Source: Chitinophaga pinensis | GTDB lineage: Bacteria; Bacteroidota; Bacteroidia; Chitinophagales; Chitinophagaceae | Length of the DNA: 64,000 nt | Direction of reading: 5' to 3' | NCBI RefSeq assembly: GCF_007896845.1 | Contig: NZ_VOHS01000016.1 | Location: 62,001-126,000, forward strand | In this document: positions 30,300-38,329 of the stretch, piece by piece | Position numbering within the stretch: the stretch's first letter is position 1 | Layout: each line of letters opens with the position of its first letter | Position numbers and translations under genes: made by a program | The notes under the pieces: model-generated | Seen by the model: only the letters and a program-made list of their open reading frames with translations | Told to the model about the DNA's origin: nothing | Databases searched by the model: none

Positions 30300-31820
30300 A
30301 TGAAGAAAATGCAACTATTGCTGTGGCTTCCCCTCCTGCTGCCCCTGCTGTTTATCAGTTCCTGCCGGAAAGATGAAAAAGAAATCGTCCGGGAAGATCA
30401 GTCTGCTGTCCCGCAACAGGACAGGACATTTATTGTCATTGCCGAAGAAGGAAAAAAGCTGGATCCTATTGTGGAAAGTCTGGCAGGACTGCATGCCGCA
30501 AAGTACCATCTGAAAAAAACTATACCGGAGCTGGGGCTCATGCAGGTACAGACGCCGGATCCCGGTTTTCCTGAAAAAGCCAGACAGATTGCCGGTGTAC
30601 AGGCTGTCGTAATCGACGTATCAACTAATTGGGAAGTCCCTGTCAAGGCGGTCCGCGCCAGTAAGCAGCCTGTCTTTGACAACACGCAGCCTTCCGCCAG
30701 AGCCGTTCCTGTTTACTCCGGCGACCCTTACGGCGTTTTACAATGGGATATGCAGTCCATTAAAGCACCCGCAGCATGGGCAAAAGGTTTTAAGGGGAAC
30801 GGTGTAAAAGTGGCGATACTGGACGCTGGTTTCAAAACACGTGATCCGGAAATTATCGGCAAGATCATCAACACACAATCCTTTATTCCTGATGAACCGG
30901 TGGAAGCTTTCGAACCCATCGGACAAAGGGAATACTTTAGTCAGGGTACCTGTGCCGCGGGAATTATTGCCGCTTCACATGATGGACGCGGCGTGGTAGG
31001 TATTGCACCCGGTGCGCAACTGATACTGGTGAAAGTAATCTCTGATTTTACACATGAGGCGCCGTGGAGCCGTCTGATTGATGGGATCTTTTATGCGGTG
31101 AATCATGGCGCAAAGGTGATTGAAATGAACGTTGCTGGTAAACTTCCCCGCAAGACCTACGTCGATAACAATGGTACCCCCAACTATCCCAATGATGATT
31201 ACGAAGTAGAATATACCCGCGATATCAAAGATCTGGTCATAGCATTGAACCGGGCGACGGTGTATGCGAATCTGCTGGGCGCAACGCTGGTGGCCCCTTC
31301 GGGAGATAATAAGTATAATTTTGACGTGGAGAAGAACTTTGCCGTATATCCTGCGGCCGCATTGGGTGTTTTGTGTATCGGATCCAATGGTCCGGTAGGC
31401 TGGGGCATCAATCAGGATACCACGTTATACAAACCTGCGACCTATATGAATTATGGCAGGTCGTATATCCGCTTCGGAGCGCCCGGCGGCAACAGTGCTG
31501 AACCTTTTGACGCTTTGCTGGTCGGAGAAGTAGCTGGTTTTGGCAACTGGGAATATCTCTTTAACTGGGTGTATAATATCGGCTTCTGGGTTCCGGATGA
31601 AGGCGGTTATTATCCATCGTGGGCGGTAGGTTCTGCACTGGCGGCGGCACATGCTGCCGGTAGCATCGCATTATTATACGAAAACCATCCATGGATGAAT
31701 GCCGTACTGGTAGATGCAGTACTCCGTAAATCGGCGGATGATTATGGTACATCCGGTAAAGATCCTTATTTTGGCTATGGCCAGATCAATGCCGGCAAGG
31801 CGGTGAATCTGGTGAAATAG
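30300..31820 (+). CDS. subtilase-fold (S8) lipoprotein lacking catalytic His and Ser
   Basis: A 506-aa protein. Lipoprotein signal with LFISSC (Cys about residue 22), then a propeptide-like region (about 40-120) with inhibitor-I9-like character, then an S8 domain (about 145-500). The Asp site is kept (VAILDAGFK, D175). The His site, normally HGTHVAG, reads QGTCAAG (Q215), and the Ser site, normally GTSMAAPHVAG, reads GSALAAAHAAG (A446). The oxyanion Asn region reads PSGDN. Two of three triad residues are therefore gone while the surrounding fold motifs are well kept, so this is probably a pseudoprotease with a binding or scaffold role, anchored in a membrane. The reading frame is intact. It is a single gene; its start is ATG 30300. 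Confidence 0.88.
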   Translation: MKKMQLLLWLPLLLPLLFISSCRKDEKEIVREDQSAVPQQDRTFIVIAEEGKKLDPIVESLAGLHAAKYHLKKTIPELGLMQVQTPDPGFPEKARQIAGVQAVVIDVSTNWEVPVKAVRASKQPVFDNTQPSARAVPVYSGDPYGVLQWDMQSIKAPAAWAKGFKGNGVKVAILDAGFKTRDPEIIGKIINTQSFIPDEPVEAFEPIGQREYFSQGTCAAGIIAASHDGRGVVGIAPGAQLILVKVISDFTHEAPWSRLIDGIFYAVNHGAKVIEMNVAGKLPRKTYVDNNGTPNYPNDDYEVEYTRDIKDLVIALNRATVYANLLGATLVAPSGDNKYNFDVEKNFAVYPAAALGVLCIGSNGPVGWGINQDTTLYKPATYMNYGRSYIRFGAPGGNSAEPFDALLVGEVAGFGNWEYLFNWVYNIGFWVPDEGGYYPSWAVGSALAAAHAAGSIALLYENHPWMNAVLVDAVLRKSADDYGTSGKDPYFGYGQINAGKAVNLVK

Positions 31821-31927
31821 ACCTCCGGATCAAGTCCACATCAAGTCCACCTCACATCCGCATAAACCACTACATAACAAGCAGTTAGCAATATCGTAAT
31901 TCCGGCGATATTACCCCGGAAAAGTGC

Positions 31928-31983
31928 GTATAAAAAGGAAGCGGGTCACTGCCAATGGCAGTGACCCGCTTCCTTTTTATACG
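31928..31983. terminator. long perfect hairpin, shared terminator of convergent genes
   Basis: A perfect stem of more than 20 bp (centre TGCC-AAT-GGCA, flanked by AAAAAGGAAGCGG and its complement) lies between the subtilase-like gene (+) and the symporter gene (-). A and T runs at the two ends suit termination in both orientations. Confidence 0.88.
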
Positions 31984-31996
31984 GTCAATATTATGC

Positions 31997-33646
31997 TTAC
32001 CAGAACACGGTGTACAGTACAACCAGTATGGCCGTAATGATCACGCTGCCCGCAATAAACACCGGAGTAGTGCGGAACAATGACGGATCAATCACGATAA
32101 TACGTTTCTGATCTTTACTACGCTTATCCAGTAGTGTAACGATGATCATCAGTGCCACGAGGAATCCGAACACGATGGACATACGGTCGAGGAACGGATA
32201 TTCCGGGAAGGCGCCGTTGGTCCATGATGGCAGGAAGTTCAGAATAGCTGACAATGGGATAGTCAGTATTGCTGCCAGTAATGCTGCCAATGAGGTGGTA
32301 CGTCTCCAGAAGAAACCCAGCAGGAATATGGCCAGAATACCCGGAGAGATATAACCCACGCAATCCTGAATAAATTGGTACGCCTGATCCAGTGTTGTCA
32401 GTGCCGGTGCTACGATACAAGCGATCACCATAGACACGATCACCGCCACACGCCCTACTCTCACGAGATGTTTTTCACTCGCCTTCTTGTTGAAGTAGCG
32501 GTGGTAAATATCCAGAGAGAAGATAGTAGAGATACTATTTAATTTACCCGCCAGAGATGCCACTATCGCTGCTGTCAGTGCGGCAAAGGCCAATCCTTTC
32601 AGACCAACCGGCAAGAGATTCATCAGGGTTGGATATGCGAGGTCGGGCTTTACAACGCCGGCAGCGTTTCTGAGTTCGTCGTTAAACACACCTTCATTGA
32701 ACAGTACGTATGCCGTAATACCCGGAATCACCGCGATCAGTGGGATCAGCAGTTTCAGGAAAGCGGCAAACAGGATACCATTACGAGCTGTTTTCAGATC
32801 TGCACCGAGGGCACGCTGGATGATATACTGGTTACAACCCCAATAGTTGAGGTTGTTGATCCACATACCCCCAATGATTACAGACAGACCCGGCAGGTCT
32901 TTATAATACTTATGATCAGGAGAGAAGATCATATGGAAATGCGTATCTGCCTTCTCATGCACGATAGCCAGTCCTTTGAGGATATTATCGCCATAACCAA
33001 AATGGTTAGATACCATTTGCAGGGCAAGATAAGTAGTTGCCAGACCACCCACGATCAGTACGAATACCTGAATCACATCAGTATAACCGATCACCTTCAT
33101 CCCTCCCAGAGTCACCAGCAGGGCAAAGATGGCCAATCCGATGATACACCAGAAGAACGGTATACCCGAAATAGCTGTAATCGCCAGCGCGCCCAGATAC
33201 ACGATAGAGGTCAGGTTAACGAGTACATATACGACCAGCCAGAAAATGGCCATAATTGTACTCACTGTCTCATTGTACCGTTCCCGCAGGAACTGGGGCA
33301 TGGTGTAGATCTTATTTTTCAGATAGATCGGGATGAAGAAGATGGCCACGATGATCAGGGTAGCGGCGGCGATCCACTCATAGGAAGAGATAGCCAGACC
33401 AAGGGCAAAACCGGAACCGGACTGTCCGATAAAGTGTTCTGCCGAGATATTGGACGCAATCAGGGAAGCCCCGATTGCCCACCATGTCAGGGAGCCTTCT
33501 GCGAGGAAGAAGTCCTTCGTACTTGCCGTTTTGGACCTCTTACGCTGGAAAATATAGTAGCCGAAGCCGGCAACAATAATAAAATAGATAAAAAACACGA
33601 GGTAATCCAGACTACCTAAGTGGTGTGTATCAGCTGATTGATTCAT
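31997..33646 (-). CDS. sodium:solute symporter (SSS/SGLT family)
   Basis: A 549-aa polytopic protein with about 14 hydrophobic segments. SSS signatures are the first segment LDYLVFFIYFIIVAGFGYY, the SLTWWAIGASLIASNISAEHFIGQSG region, GGMKVIGYTDVIQVFVLI, and WGCNQYIIQRALGA, which is close to that of sugar/inositol symporters such as vSGLT. It would couple uptake of a sugar or polyol to sodium. The match to the WG.NQ.I.QR motif favours a sugar-type rather than proline-type substrate. The MIOX gene 2 kb away makes myo-inositol a possible substrate, but this is only inference. It is convergent with the subtilase-like gene. Confidence 0.9.
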   Translation of the reverse strand: MNQSADTHHLGSLDYLVFFIYFIIVAGFGYYIFQRKRSKTASTKDFFLAEGSLTWWAIGASLIASNISAEHFIGQSGSGFALGLAISSYEWIAAATLIIVAIFFIPIYLKNKIYTMPQFLRERYNETVSTIMAIFWLVVYVLVNLTSIVYLGALAITAISGIPFFWCIIGLAIFALLVTLGGMKVIGYTDVIQVFVLIVGGLATTYLALQMVSNHFGYGDNILKGLAIVHEKADTHFHMIFSPDHKYYKDLPGLSVIIGGMWINNLNYWGCNQYIIQRALGADLKTARNGILFAAFLKLLIPLIAVIPGITAYVLFNEGVFNDELRNAAGVVKPDLAYPTLMNLLPVGLKGLAFAALTAAIVASLAGKLNSISTIFSLDIYHRYFNKKASEKHLVRVGRVAVIVSMVIACIVAPALTTLDQAYQFIQDCVGYISPGILAIFLLGFFWRRTTSLAALLAAILTIPLSAILNFLPSWTNGAFPEYPFLDRMSIVFGFLVALMIIVTLLDKRSKDQKRIIVIDPSLFRTTPVFIAGSVIITAILVVLYTVFW

Positions 33647-33783
33647 ATCAGGGATTTAAAGGCCCGTTCACAAGCTGTTTTCAGACCTTAGCACTAAGTT
33701 TGATAATTGAAAAAGCGGGTCAAGATACTTAATAAAACATTATTTCAATAGTCCACATTGTTTTTACGTTATATTTACCCTGT

Positions 33784-34824
33784 ATGTTAGAAGTCGATAA
33801 AAAGGAAGCCCACCTCCTGCAGAAGGCGGTACGGCAATGGGAATCCGAAAACCTTATTAGCCCTGAACAGGCCACCCTTCTGAAAGAAACCTGGCGTATA
33901 CGTGAGGGTGACTGGCAGGTGGTAACCCTGTATATCTTCATTGCGGCCATTTCCTGTGCGCTGATGGCGTTCGGTTCTTTGGTACTGGACGAAAAATGGA
34001 TCGAGGTATTACGACTGAAATTCTCGCTGACAGATGGTATTATTGCTACCCTTTTTGCTGCACTGACGGTATTTCTTTGTTTCAATGGTTATCGCCGGCA
34101 GCAAAGAAATCCGGACTACTCTCTGAACCGGGAACTATTCTGGTTGCTCCCTATTTTGAGTGTCGGCGTCAGCGTAGTGTATCTTGGCAAAACGCTTCAA
34201 TACCTGAATAGCAATTACGGTGTTTTCTGGCTACTGGCTACAGCTGCCTACGGGATATTGGGGCTGTTGTTGTCTTCCCGGCTGATGTGGACGGCCACGC
34301 TGTTATGTCTGATACCTGCTTACGTCAAGCTCACCTATTATATATCAGGCGGAAAGGCATTCTTTCTGGGGATGAACCTTCCCTGCCGTATGATATTGCT
34401 GGCGGGCATTATGGTGGGCATTCACTGGCTCTTCCGCAATAATCGTTTATACAAACAGGTAAAACACATCACGTGGGTAGGTAGTTGGTTGTTGTTACTT
34501 TTATCCGGCTGGATGATCTCTATTTTTGGCAACAGCGCCTCCTGGGATGAGTGGCAGCAGGTGAGGCAGGTCAGTCTGCTCTGGTGGGTGGCGGCATTTA
34601 CCGTTTTATGTGTGCTGGTACTCATCTGGGGTATCAAAAGTCATGATACGATGGTCAGGGATATGGCAGTTTTATTTCTGTTGCTGAACCTGTATACGAG
34701 ATATTTTGAGTATCTGTGGGACCGCACGCATAAGGGAGTGTTTTTTACCGTACTGGCCTTGTCATTCTGGTGGCTGGGGAAATTGCTGGAGAAGAGATTG
34801 AAGGGAAAGTCCGTGAAGAATTAA
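33784..34824 (+). CDS. DUF2157-domain membrane protein
   Basis: A 346-aa protein. The cytoplasmic N-terminal part (about 1-45; WESENLISPEQATLLKE) is typical of DUF2157, followed by about nine hydrophobic segments spread to the C-terminus. The function is unknown in this family. It stands alone: the symporter gene diverges upstream, and a strong terminator follows 21 bases after the stop. No signal peptide; predicted inner membrane. Confidence 0.82.
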   Translation: MLEVDKKEAHLLQKAVRQWESENLISPEQATLLKETWRIREGDWQVVTLYIFIAAISCALMAFGSLVLDEKWIEVLRLKFSLTDGIIATLFAALTVFLCFNGYRRQQRNPDYSLNRELFWLLPILSVGVSVVYLGKTLQYLNSNYGVFWLLATAAYGILGLLLSSRLMWTATLLCLIPAYVKLTYYISGGKAFFLGMNLPCRMILLAGIMVGIHWLFRNNRLYKQVKHITWVGSWLLLLLSGWMISIFGNSASWDEWQQVRQVSLLWWVAAFTVLCVLVLIWGIKSHDTMVRDMAVLFLLLNLYTRYFEYLWDRTHKGVFFTVLALSFWWLGKLLEKRLKGKSVKN

Positions 34825-34845
34825 AAAAAGCTGTGAAGTATAATG

Positions 34846-34886
34846 AGTAAGGGCGTCCTCTGATGGTGGACGCCCTTACTATTTTT
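34846..34886 (+). terminator. terminator after DUF2157 gene
   Basis: A 13-bp stem (AGTAAGGGCGTCC / GGACGCCCTTACT) with a 9-base loop, followed by ATTTTTG. Confidence 0.88.
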
Positions 34887-35214
34887 GATAGGTCTGCAAC
34901 CGCAGGGATGGCTGATACAGTACTGTATTCTTTACGATCACGGCTGATGGATCATGATCAGCAATCTCCCAACCCGATATCTGGTATTTACAAGAGTCCA
35001 ATCATCGTTCATCCTGATCTTTACAGTATTCCATTTCTGTTTGTCTGCATTATTCAACCCCGGATATCCGATAGTATTGTGACGGATCCAGTCATTGTTT
35101 GCTGTGCTGATTATTGCTTATTTTCCGTATATCCTGTTAATCATGATCGTTGATAGCCGGTCATGACTTTCCCTGCGCATCGCTGCATTCCAACCCTTAA
35201 TTTCCAATGCCTGA
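34887..35214. other. gene-free stretch downstream of terpene synthase
   Basis: About 330 bases between convergent genes. A 96-codon frame starting at 34863 overlaps the terminator and has no recognisable domain. No repeat or RNA gene was seen. Confidence 0.5.
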
Positions 35215-36180
35215 TTAAGAATTGATCACCACTTCTACTTCTTTCACCTGATACCTGCCGGTATCGTGAAAGCTCCAGTCGTAGTTGGCGGTAATCCAGG
35301 AGCGGAGCACAGCCATAAACCGCTCGAGTTCTTTATCAGTTTCTGCGCCAAAGGACGGCAACAGTTTTTCGAGGGCGGTAAACAGTTTCACTTCTTCATT
35401 GTGCATTCTGGCGGTTTCGTTGACGGCTTCCTGCAGGGTGATATTGCGTTCATGTTTTAACACCAGCACCAGATTATGTACATCTCCTTGTCTGGCTTCT
35501 TTGGCGCAGGAGAAGATGTCGTTGGCCCAGCATACGATGTTATTGCAGGCGAGTACCAGCCGTTGTACGATGAAGTGTTGCAGGATGTGTGCAGGCAGAT
35601 ACACTTTTTCTATGATTTCGATGGCTTCCACATCGGCGAACAATGCACCGGTGTAAGGACGCATGGTAACGTATTCTGCGACGGTTGGGACGATATCCGC
35701 CGCTCTGTTGCCGGCTTCCCAGTGGCAGGAAGTAAAATATTCCTCCATACTTCTGATGAAACGGGCCTGCCATGCGGTATCGCCGAGGGCCTGCATACGT
35801 TCCCAGATGTCTGTGAAACTTCTACCCAGCACGGTATCAACAGGTGTATTATGTTTCAGTATGTTCATGAAGCCGTCCGTAACATGTTCCAGGTATACGG
35901 ATTTCTTTCCCAGTTGTGCTTCATCGCACTGATCATCCAGCATAAACAGCCAGGTGTTGAAGTTGGCGATGGTGCACAGTTCATGAAAACCGGCATGTGG
36001 AAATGCTCTTGCGGCCAGCCAGGCAAAACGGGATCTGTCAAAACGGGCCATGGCTTCAGGAGTAGTGATAAATCCGAAATCGGCTACCCATTGACGGTTT
36101 TGCTCATGTGCTGCTGTTACAAATTGGTTAATAAGAGAGGGGAACGGATAAATTATCCGAGGCAAGGTGATCGTTGGCAT
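35215..36180 (-). CDS. class I terpene synthase
   Basis: A 321-aa all-helical protein of bacterial terpene cyclase size. The first metal-binding motif is LDDQCDE (aspartate-rich, about residues 81-87) and the second is the NSE-type NDIFSCAKE (about 219-227). The flanking [23 protein letters not shown] and conserved [15 protein letters not shown] end fit the family of sesqui- and diterpene cyclases. It would cyclise a prenyl diphosphate using Mg2+. The product cannot be predicted. The gene lies 37 bases downstream of idi on the same strand, so isoprenoid supply and cyclisation appear co-expressed. No prenyltransferase or P450 gene is adjacent. Confidence 0.9.
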   Translation of the reverse strand: MPTITLPRIIYPFPSLINQFVTAAHEQNRQWVADFGFITTPEAMARFDRSRFAWLAARAFPHAGFHELCTIANFNTWLFMLDDQCDEAQLGKKSVYLEHVTDGFMNILKHNTPVDTVLGRSFTDIWERMQALGDTAWQARFIRSMEEYFTSCHWEAGNRAADIVPTVAEYVTMRPYTGALFADVEAIEIIEKVYLPAHILQHFIVQRLVLACNNIVCWANDIFSCAKEARQGDVHNLVLVLKHERNITLQEAVNETARMHNEEVKLFTALEKLLPSFGAETDKELERFMAVLRSWITANYDWSFHDTGRYQVKEVEVVINS

Positions 36181-36217
36181 AGTAAAGTGGGTTAAGAGGG
36201 TTTGGGTTAAAGGGGGA

Positions 36218-36733
36218 TTATTCCCTTAGTTTGTCTATAACTCTGGAAAAGGCCAGCCTGAACCAGCTGGTGAACTGCTGAGGGTTTGCTGTTAGCTGCC
36301 GGTCAATTTCTTCTACCGGTAAATAATGAAACGCATGCACCTCCCCTGGGTCCGGGTTGATTGCTCCGTTATAGACACCCACCCATACATGGTCGTACTC
36401 ATGCTCAATCAGACCATTGTCGAATTCTGTGCGGTAAGTAAACTGGAATAGTTCACGCAAGGGACAGTCAAATCCCATTTCTTCCGAAAGACGGCGATGG
36501 GTGGCTGCTTCCACTGTTTCACCCGGTAATGGGTGACTACAGCAGGCATTCGTCCATAAGCCGCCGGAATGATATTTATCGAGCGCCCGCTGCTGTAGCA
36601 GCATTTCGCCCTGATCATTCATAATAAACACGGAAAAAGCCCTGTGGAGTAAGCCTTTCTCGTGTGCTTCCATTTTTTCCATCAATCCTGTCTCCTCGTC
36701 GCGTTCATTCACCAATATTACCTGTGCTTTCAT
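36218..36733 (-). CDS. idi: isopentenyl-diphosphate delta-isomerase, type 1
   Basis: A 171-aa Nudix-fold enzyme. Type 1 IDI signatures are [20 protein letters not shown], the catalytic Cys in WTNACCSHP, the Nudix-like region [13 protein letters not shown], and [10 protein letters not shown] with the catalytic Glu. It interconverts IPP and DMAPP, the starting units of terpenes. The downstream terpene synthase gene on the same strand suggests a dedicated function. The length is typical. ATG at 36733 is the only sensible start. Confidence 0.95.
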   Translation of the reverse strand: MKAQVILVNERDEETGLMEKMEAHEKGLLHRAFSVFIMNDQGEMLLQQRALDKYHSGGLWTNACCSHPLPGETVEAATHRRLSEEMGFDCPLRELFQFTYRTEFDNGLIEHEYDHVWVGVYNGAINPDPGEVHAFHYLPVEEIDRQLTANPQQFTSWFRLAFSRVIDKLRE

Positions 36734-36952
36734 ACAATGACAAATATATGGTTCATAATTTATGTAAACGAATTCCGGCAGGTATAAGCACCCTTATAGC
36801 AGCAACGAACCGTCGCCCGGAGGAGAGTGATTAGTCATCATAACAGGTGTCTTTTAATGTAACGTTTAAAAATTCTGGTTGATGGATTTTCAATAGGGAT
36901 ATTGCTGACGGCAGCGGTGGGTTAAAACTTACAGCGTCAAATTACGCAATTA

Positions 36953-36990
36953 TTTGTTCATTTTATCTTTTCAGTTTGTTCATTTTATCT
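36953..36990. promoter_or_regulatory. 16-bp direct repeat at 22-bp spacing
   Basis: TTTGTTCATTTTATCT occurs at 36953-36968 and again, identically, at 36975-36990. The start-to-start distance of 22 bp is about two helical turns, so both copies face the same side of the DNA, as expected for a pair of protein-binding sites. The repeat ends 14 bases before the -33 element of the next promoter. An operator or activator site is inferred. Confidence 0.5.
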
Positions 36991-37004
36991 CTCCCTGCGG
37001 CGGT

Positions 37005-37037
37005 TTTGCATAGCTCCCTCCAAGTTTCATATATTTG
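37005..37037 (+). promoter_or_regulatory. Bacteroidota-type promoter for the GAF gene
   Basis: TTTG (37005-37008) and TATATTTG (37030-37037) match the -33 and -7 consensus with 21 bases between them. The start codon is only 5 bases beyond the -7 box, so the transcript would be nearly leaderless unless a later start is used. Confidence 0.65.
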
Positions 37038-37042
37038 CAGTT

Positions 37043-37522
37043 ATGGCAGAAGATCTGAGTATTGTTAAAGGAGATAAGACAGCAGAATATCAATCTATTA
37101 TTCCGCAGATAAAGGCACTGGTGACTGGTGAACCTGACCTGATAGCCAACCTGGCCAACACCGTAGGAGCACTGAAAGAGCAGTTCAACTGGTTCTGGGT
37201 TGGATTTTATCTTGTAAAAGGAGATGAACTGGTACTGGCCCCTTTTCAGGGCCCTGTAGCCTGCACACGTATTAAAAAGGGACGTGGCGTCTGCGGCACC
37301 AGCTGGGCAGAAGCAAAAACGCTCATTGTCCCTGATGTAGAAGCTTTCCCGGGGCATATCGCCTGCAGCAGTCTGTCAAAATCAGAAATAGTAGTCCCTG
37401 TTATCCGTAATGGCGTGGTTATTGGTGTATTAGATGTTGACAGCGAACTACTCAATCATTTCGACGAAACAGACCAACAGTTCCTCGAAGAGATAGTAGC
37501 GTCCCTCGATTTTGGAGCATAA
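37043..37522 (+). CDS. GAF-domain protein, free-methionine-(R)-sulfoxide reductase type
   Basis: A 159-aa single GAF domain. It keeps the three cysteines of fRMsr enzymes, in ACTRIKKGRGVCG and HIACSSLSKSEIVVPV, and the family features FNWFWVGFYL, LAPFQGPVAC and GVLDVDSE. fRMsr reduces free methionine-R-sulfoxide in the cytoplasm. Function is inferred from the conserved cysteines. The gene is followed after 29 bases by the CpsB-type phosphatase gene, so it may head that operon. Confidence 0.88.
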   Translation: MAEDLSIVKGDKTAEYQSIIPQIKALVTGEPDLIANLANTVGALKEQFNWFWVGFYLVKGDELVLAPFQGPVACTRIKKGRGVCGTSWAEAKTLIVPDVEAFPGHIACSSLSKSEIVVPVIRNGVVIGVLDVDSELLNHFDETDQQFLEEIVASLDFGA

Positions 37523-37551
37523 CTTCATTATACCAGACCCATAAACCAATT

Positions 37552-38319
37552 ATGTTTTTTTTCCGCAAGAAGTCCGATACAACTAATGCGAACATTCCGT
37601 TCCTCGCCGGAATAGAAACCGACATCCATTCTCATCTGGTGCCGGGAGTAGACGATGGTGTACAGGATGTTGAAACCTCTGTCCGCTTCATTGAAACACT
37701 GCACGAACTAGGCATTCAGAAAGTGATTACCAGTCCGCACATTATCATTGACCGCTATCCGAATTCCGCTGAAACGCTCAGCGCACCATTCCAGGCCGTA
37801 AAAGAGGCATTGCTGGCGAAAGGGTCTGCCGTTAGCTTCCATCATGCTGCAGAATATTACATGGACGAATACTTTGAAGAACTGATGAAATCCTCCCGTC
37901 TGCTCACCCTCAACGGAGAGCTGTTACTGGTAGAGATCTCCTTCATGTGTGCGCCCCCACAGTTGCATCAGTGGCTGTTCGAACTGTCCGCTCAGGGCTA
38001 CCGCCCTATTCTGGCACATCCCGAGCGTTACAACTACTATCATCAGGAAACCGAAGAATACAGGACCTTTAAACAACGTGGTTGTTATCTGCAGGTCAAC
38101 CTCCTCTCCCTTGCAGGCTATTACGGCAGGCATATACAAAAAGCCGCCGAATGGCTGATCGAAGAGGAACTGGTCGATTTTATCGGTACCGACCTGCATC
38201 ACGATAAACATCTGCAGGCCATTAAAGCTATTGCGAAAGACAAAAAGCTGGTAAAACTGCTCGAAAACTATCCTTTTAAAAATAAGACGCTGACGACCGC
38301 CACACAGGTGATAAAGTAA
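37552..38319 (+). CDS. CpsB/CapC-type PHP-domain tyrosine phosphatase
   Basis: A 255-aa protein. PHP-domain metal motifs are ETDIHSHLVPGVDDG (about 20-34), ITSPHI, HHAAEYYMDE, LAHPERY and GTDLHHDKH. This is the YwqE/CpsB class of metal-dependent phosphotyrosine phosphatases that control polysaccharide export by acting on BY-kinase C-termini. In this phylum they sit with capsule or exopolysaccharide genes. Here it is followed after 10 bases by a UDP-sugar dehydrogenase, supporting a role in the surface polymer made by the cluster at 50-64 kb. No BY-kinase gene is visible in the window. Confidence 0.92.
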   Translation: MFFFRKKSDTTNANIPFLAGIETDIHSHLVPGVDDGVQDVETSVRFIETLHELGIQKVITSPHIIIDRYPNSAETLSAPFQAVKEALLAKGSAVSFHHAAEYYMDEYFEELMKSSRLLTLNGELLLVEISFMCAPPQLHQWLFELSAQGYRPILAHPERYNYYHQETEEYRTFKQRGCYLQVNLLSLAGYYGRHIQKAAEWLIEEELVDFIGTDLHHDKHLQAIKAIAKDKKLVKLLENYPFKNKTLTTATQVIK

Positions 38320-38329
38320 CCAATACGAC

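Larger units (their letters stand above)
36734..37042. other. divergent regulatory region between idi and the GAF gene
   Basis: About 310 bases without genes. It holds a 16-bp direct repeat and a good plus-strand promoter, both listed separately. Confidence 0.6.

Noticed and set aside
30300..31820. Active S8 protease
   Set aside because: The catalytic His and Ser positions are Gln and Ala in an otherwise well-kept fold.
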